Shown: positions 13,971-14,371 of the stretch, piece by piece
Layout: every line of letters starts with the position of its first letter
Position numbering within the stretch: the first letter of the stretch is position 1
Source: UBA6115 sp964534515
GTDB lineage: Bacteria > Bacillota > Clostridia > Christensenellales > Aristaeellaceae
Assembly (NCBI GenBank): GCA_964534515.1
Contig: CAZHPW010000062.1
Span: 1-14,371, forward strand
DNA: 14,371 bases
Direction of reading: 5' to 3'
Position numbers and translations under genes: made by a program
Notes under the pieces: generated by a model
What the model was told of the DNA's origin: nothing
The model's database searches: none
Seen by the model: the letters and a program-made list of their open reading frames with translations, nothing else

Positions 13971-14371
13971 TCAGCCGTTGATGAGGCGGTGCTTGAGCTC
14001 ATCCTCCATGCGGGCCAAGGTCTTCTCCGCCTCGGCGCGCTTCTGGCGGCCTTCGGTCTGGATGCGGACCACTTCGTTCATGGTGTCAATGAGGGACTTG
14101 TTGGTCTGGACCAGGGTCTCAATATCAATGATGCCGCGCTCGGCTTCAGTGGCGGTTTCGATGGTGCCCTGCTTTAAGGTTTCCGCGTTCTTCTTGAGCA
14201 GCTCATTGGTCATGTTGGTGACAGCGCGCTGCGCCTGCATGGCCTGGCGGGAATGTTCCATACCAACGGCAAGCACCATCTGGTTTTTCCAGAGGGGCAG
14301 GGTGTTGACCAGGGTGGACTGGATGCGCTCAATCAGAAGGGAGTTGTTGTTCTGCAGCAGGCGGATCTGCG
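13971..14371 (-). CDS. telA: TelA-family toxic anion resistance protein (5' end outside window)
   Basis: About 133 C-terminal residues are visible; the frame stays open to the window edge, so the N-terminal part is missing. Family motifs are clear: LVNTLPLWKNQMVLAVGM, TNELLKKNAETLKQ, EAERGIIDIETLVQTNKSLI and EGRQKRAEAEKTLARMEDEL. TelA/KlaA proteins are cytoplasmic, coiled-coil-rich and associated with resistance to tellurite and to cell-envelope-active agents, with mechanism unresolved. In Firmicutes telA often follows xpaC, which would lie just beyond this window. Here it heads the visible LemA-TPM-phosphodiesterase-MBL run. Confidence 0.9.
   Translation of the reverse strand, partial: QIRLLQNNNSLLIERIQSTLVNTLPLWKNQMVLAVGMEHSRQAMQAQRAVTNMTNELLKKNAETLKQGTIETATEAERGIIDIETLVQTNKSLIDTMNEVVRIQTEGRQKRAEAEKTLARMEDELKHRLING

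Noticed and set aside
1..14371. CRISPR arrays, insertion sequences, tRNA or rRNA genes, phage defence genes
   Set aside because: No regularly spaced repeats, transposase motifs, terminal inverted repeats or structural RNA signatures were found. The window is densely packed with chromosomal genes.

Overview
The window looks like chromosomal core DNA of a GC-rich, low-rank-unassigned Firmicute (Clostridia-type). Supporting signs are the end of rplL, a proB-proA-proC operon with a short ProB, a pcrA-ligA pair, a MacB/FtsX-type fused ABC exporter, a LemA/TPM/TelA cluster, purine-rich Shine-Dalgarno sequences and TRTG-extended -10 promoters. I see no phage, transposon, plasmid, CRISPR, tRNA or rRNA features. 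Genus cannot be told from the sequence alone.

Plus strand (1-3065). The last 28 codons of ribosomal protein L7/L12 end in a strong intrinsic terminator. A promoter (TTGACA, 16-nt spacer, TAGCAT) then drives proB, proA and proC, which overlap by 11 and 4 nt. Together they encode the full glutamate-to-proline pathway: glutamate 5-kinase, gamma-glutamyl phosphate reductase and pyrroline-5-carboxylate reductase. A perfect 15-bp hairpin at about 3077-3112 ends this operon and also serves the convergent minus-strand unit.

Minus strand (3127-14371), read from right to left. First comes a tightly packed five-gene run: telA (its 5' end lies outside the window), a LemA-like membrane protein, a secreted or anchored TPM-domain protein, a cytoplasmic nucleotide pyrophosphatase/phosphodiesterase-type enzyme, and a metallo-beta-lactamase-fold protein. 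Gaps and overlaps are 9 nt, ATGA, 1 nt and ATGA, so the genes are probably co-transcribed and translationally coupled. The MBL-fold protein has lost two histidines of its HxHxDH metal motif but keeps the rest of the site.

A promoter at 10365-10393 then starts the DNA repair pair pcrA (3'-5' helicase) and ligA (NAD-dependent ligase), which are joined by a TGATG stop/start. LigA keeps the catalytic residues but departs from consensus at several conserved motifs. Last is a 941-residue MacB-like ABC transporter with about 500 extracytoplasmic residues. It appears to have its own extended -10 promoter, followed at once by a 9-bp inverted repeat that could be the ligA terminator, an operator or a 5' mRNA hairpin.

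The most unusual parts are the TelA-LemA-TPM-phosphodiesterase-MBL operon with its degenerate MBL member, the divergent LigA, and the overlapping terminator/promoter/inverted repeat ahead of the ABC transporter.
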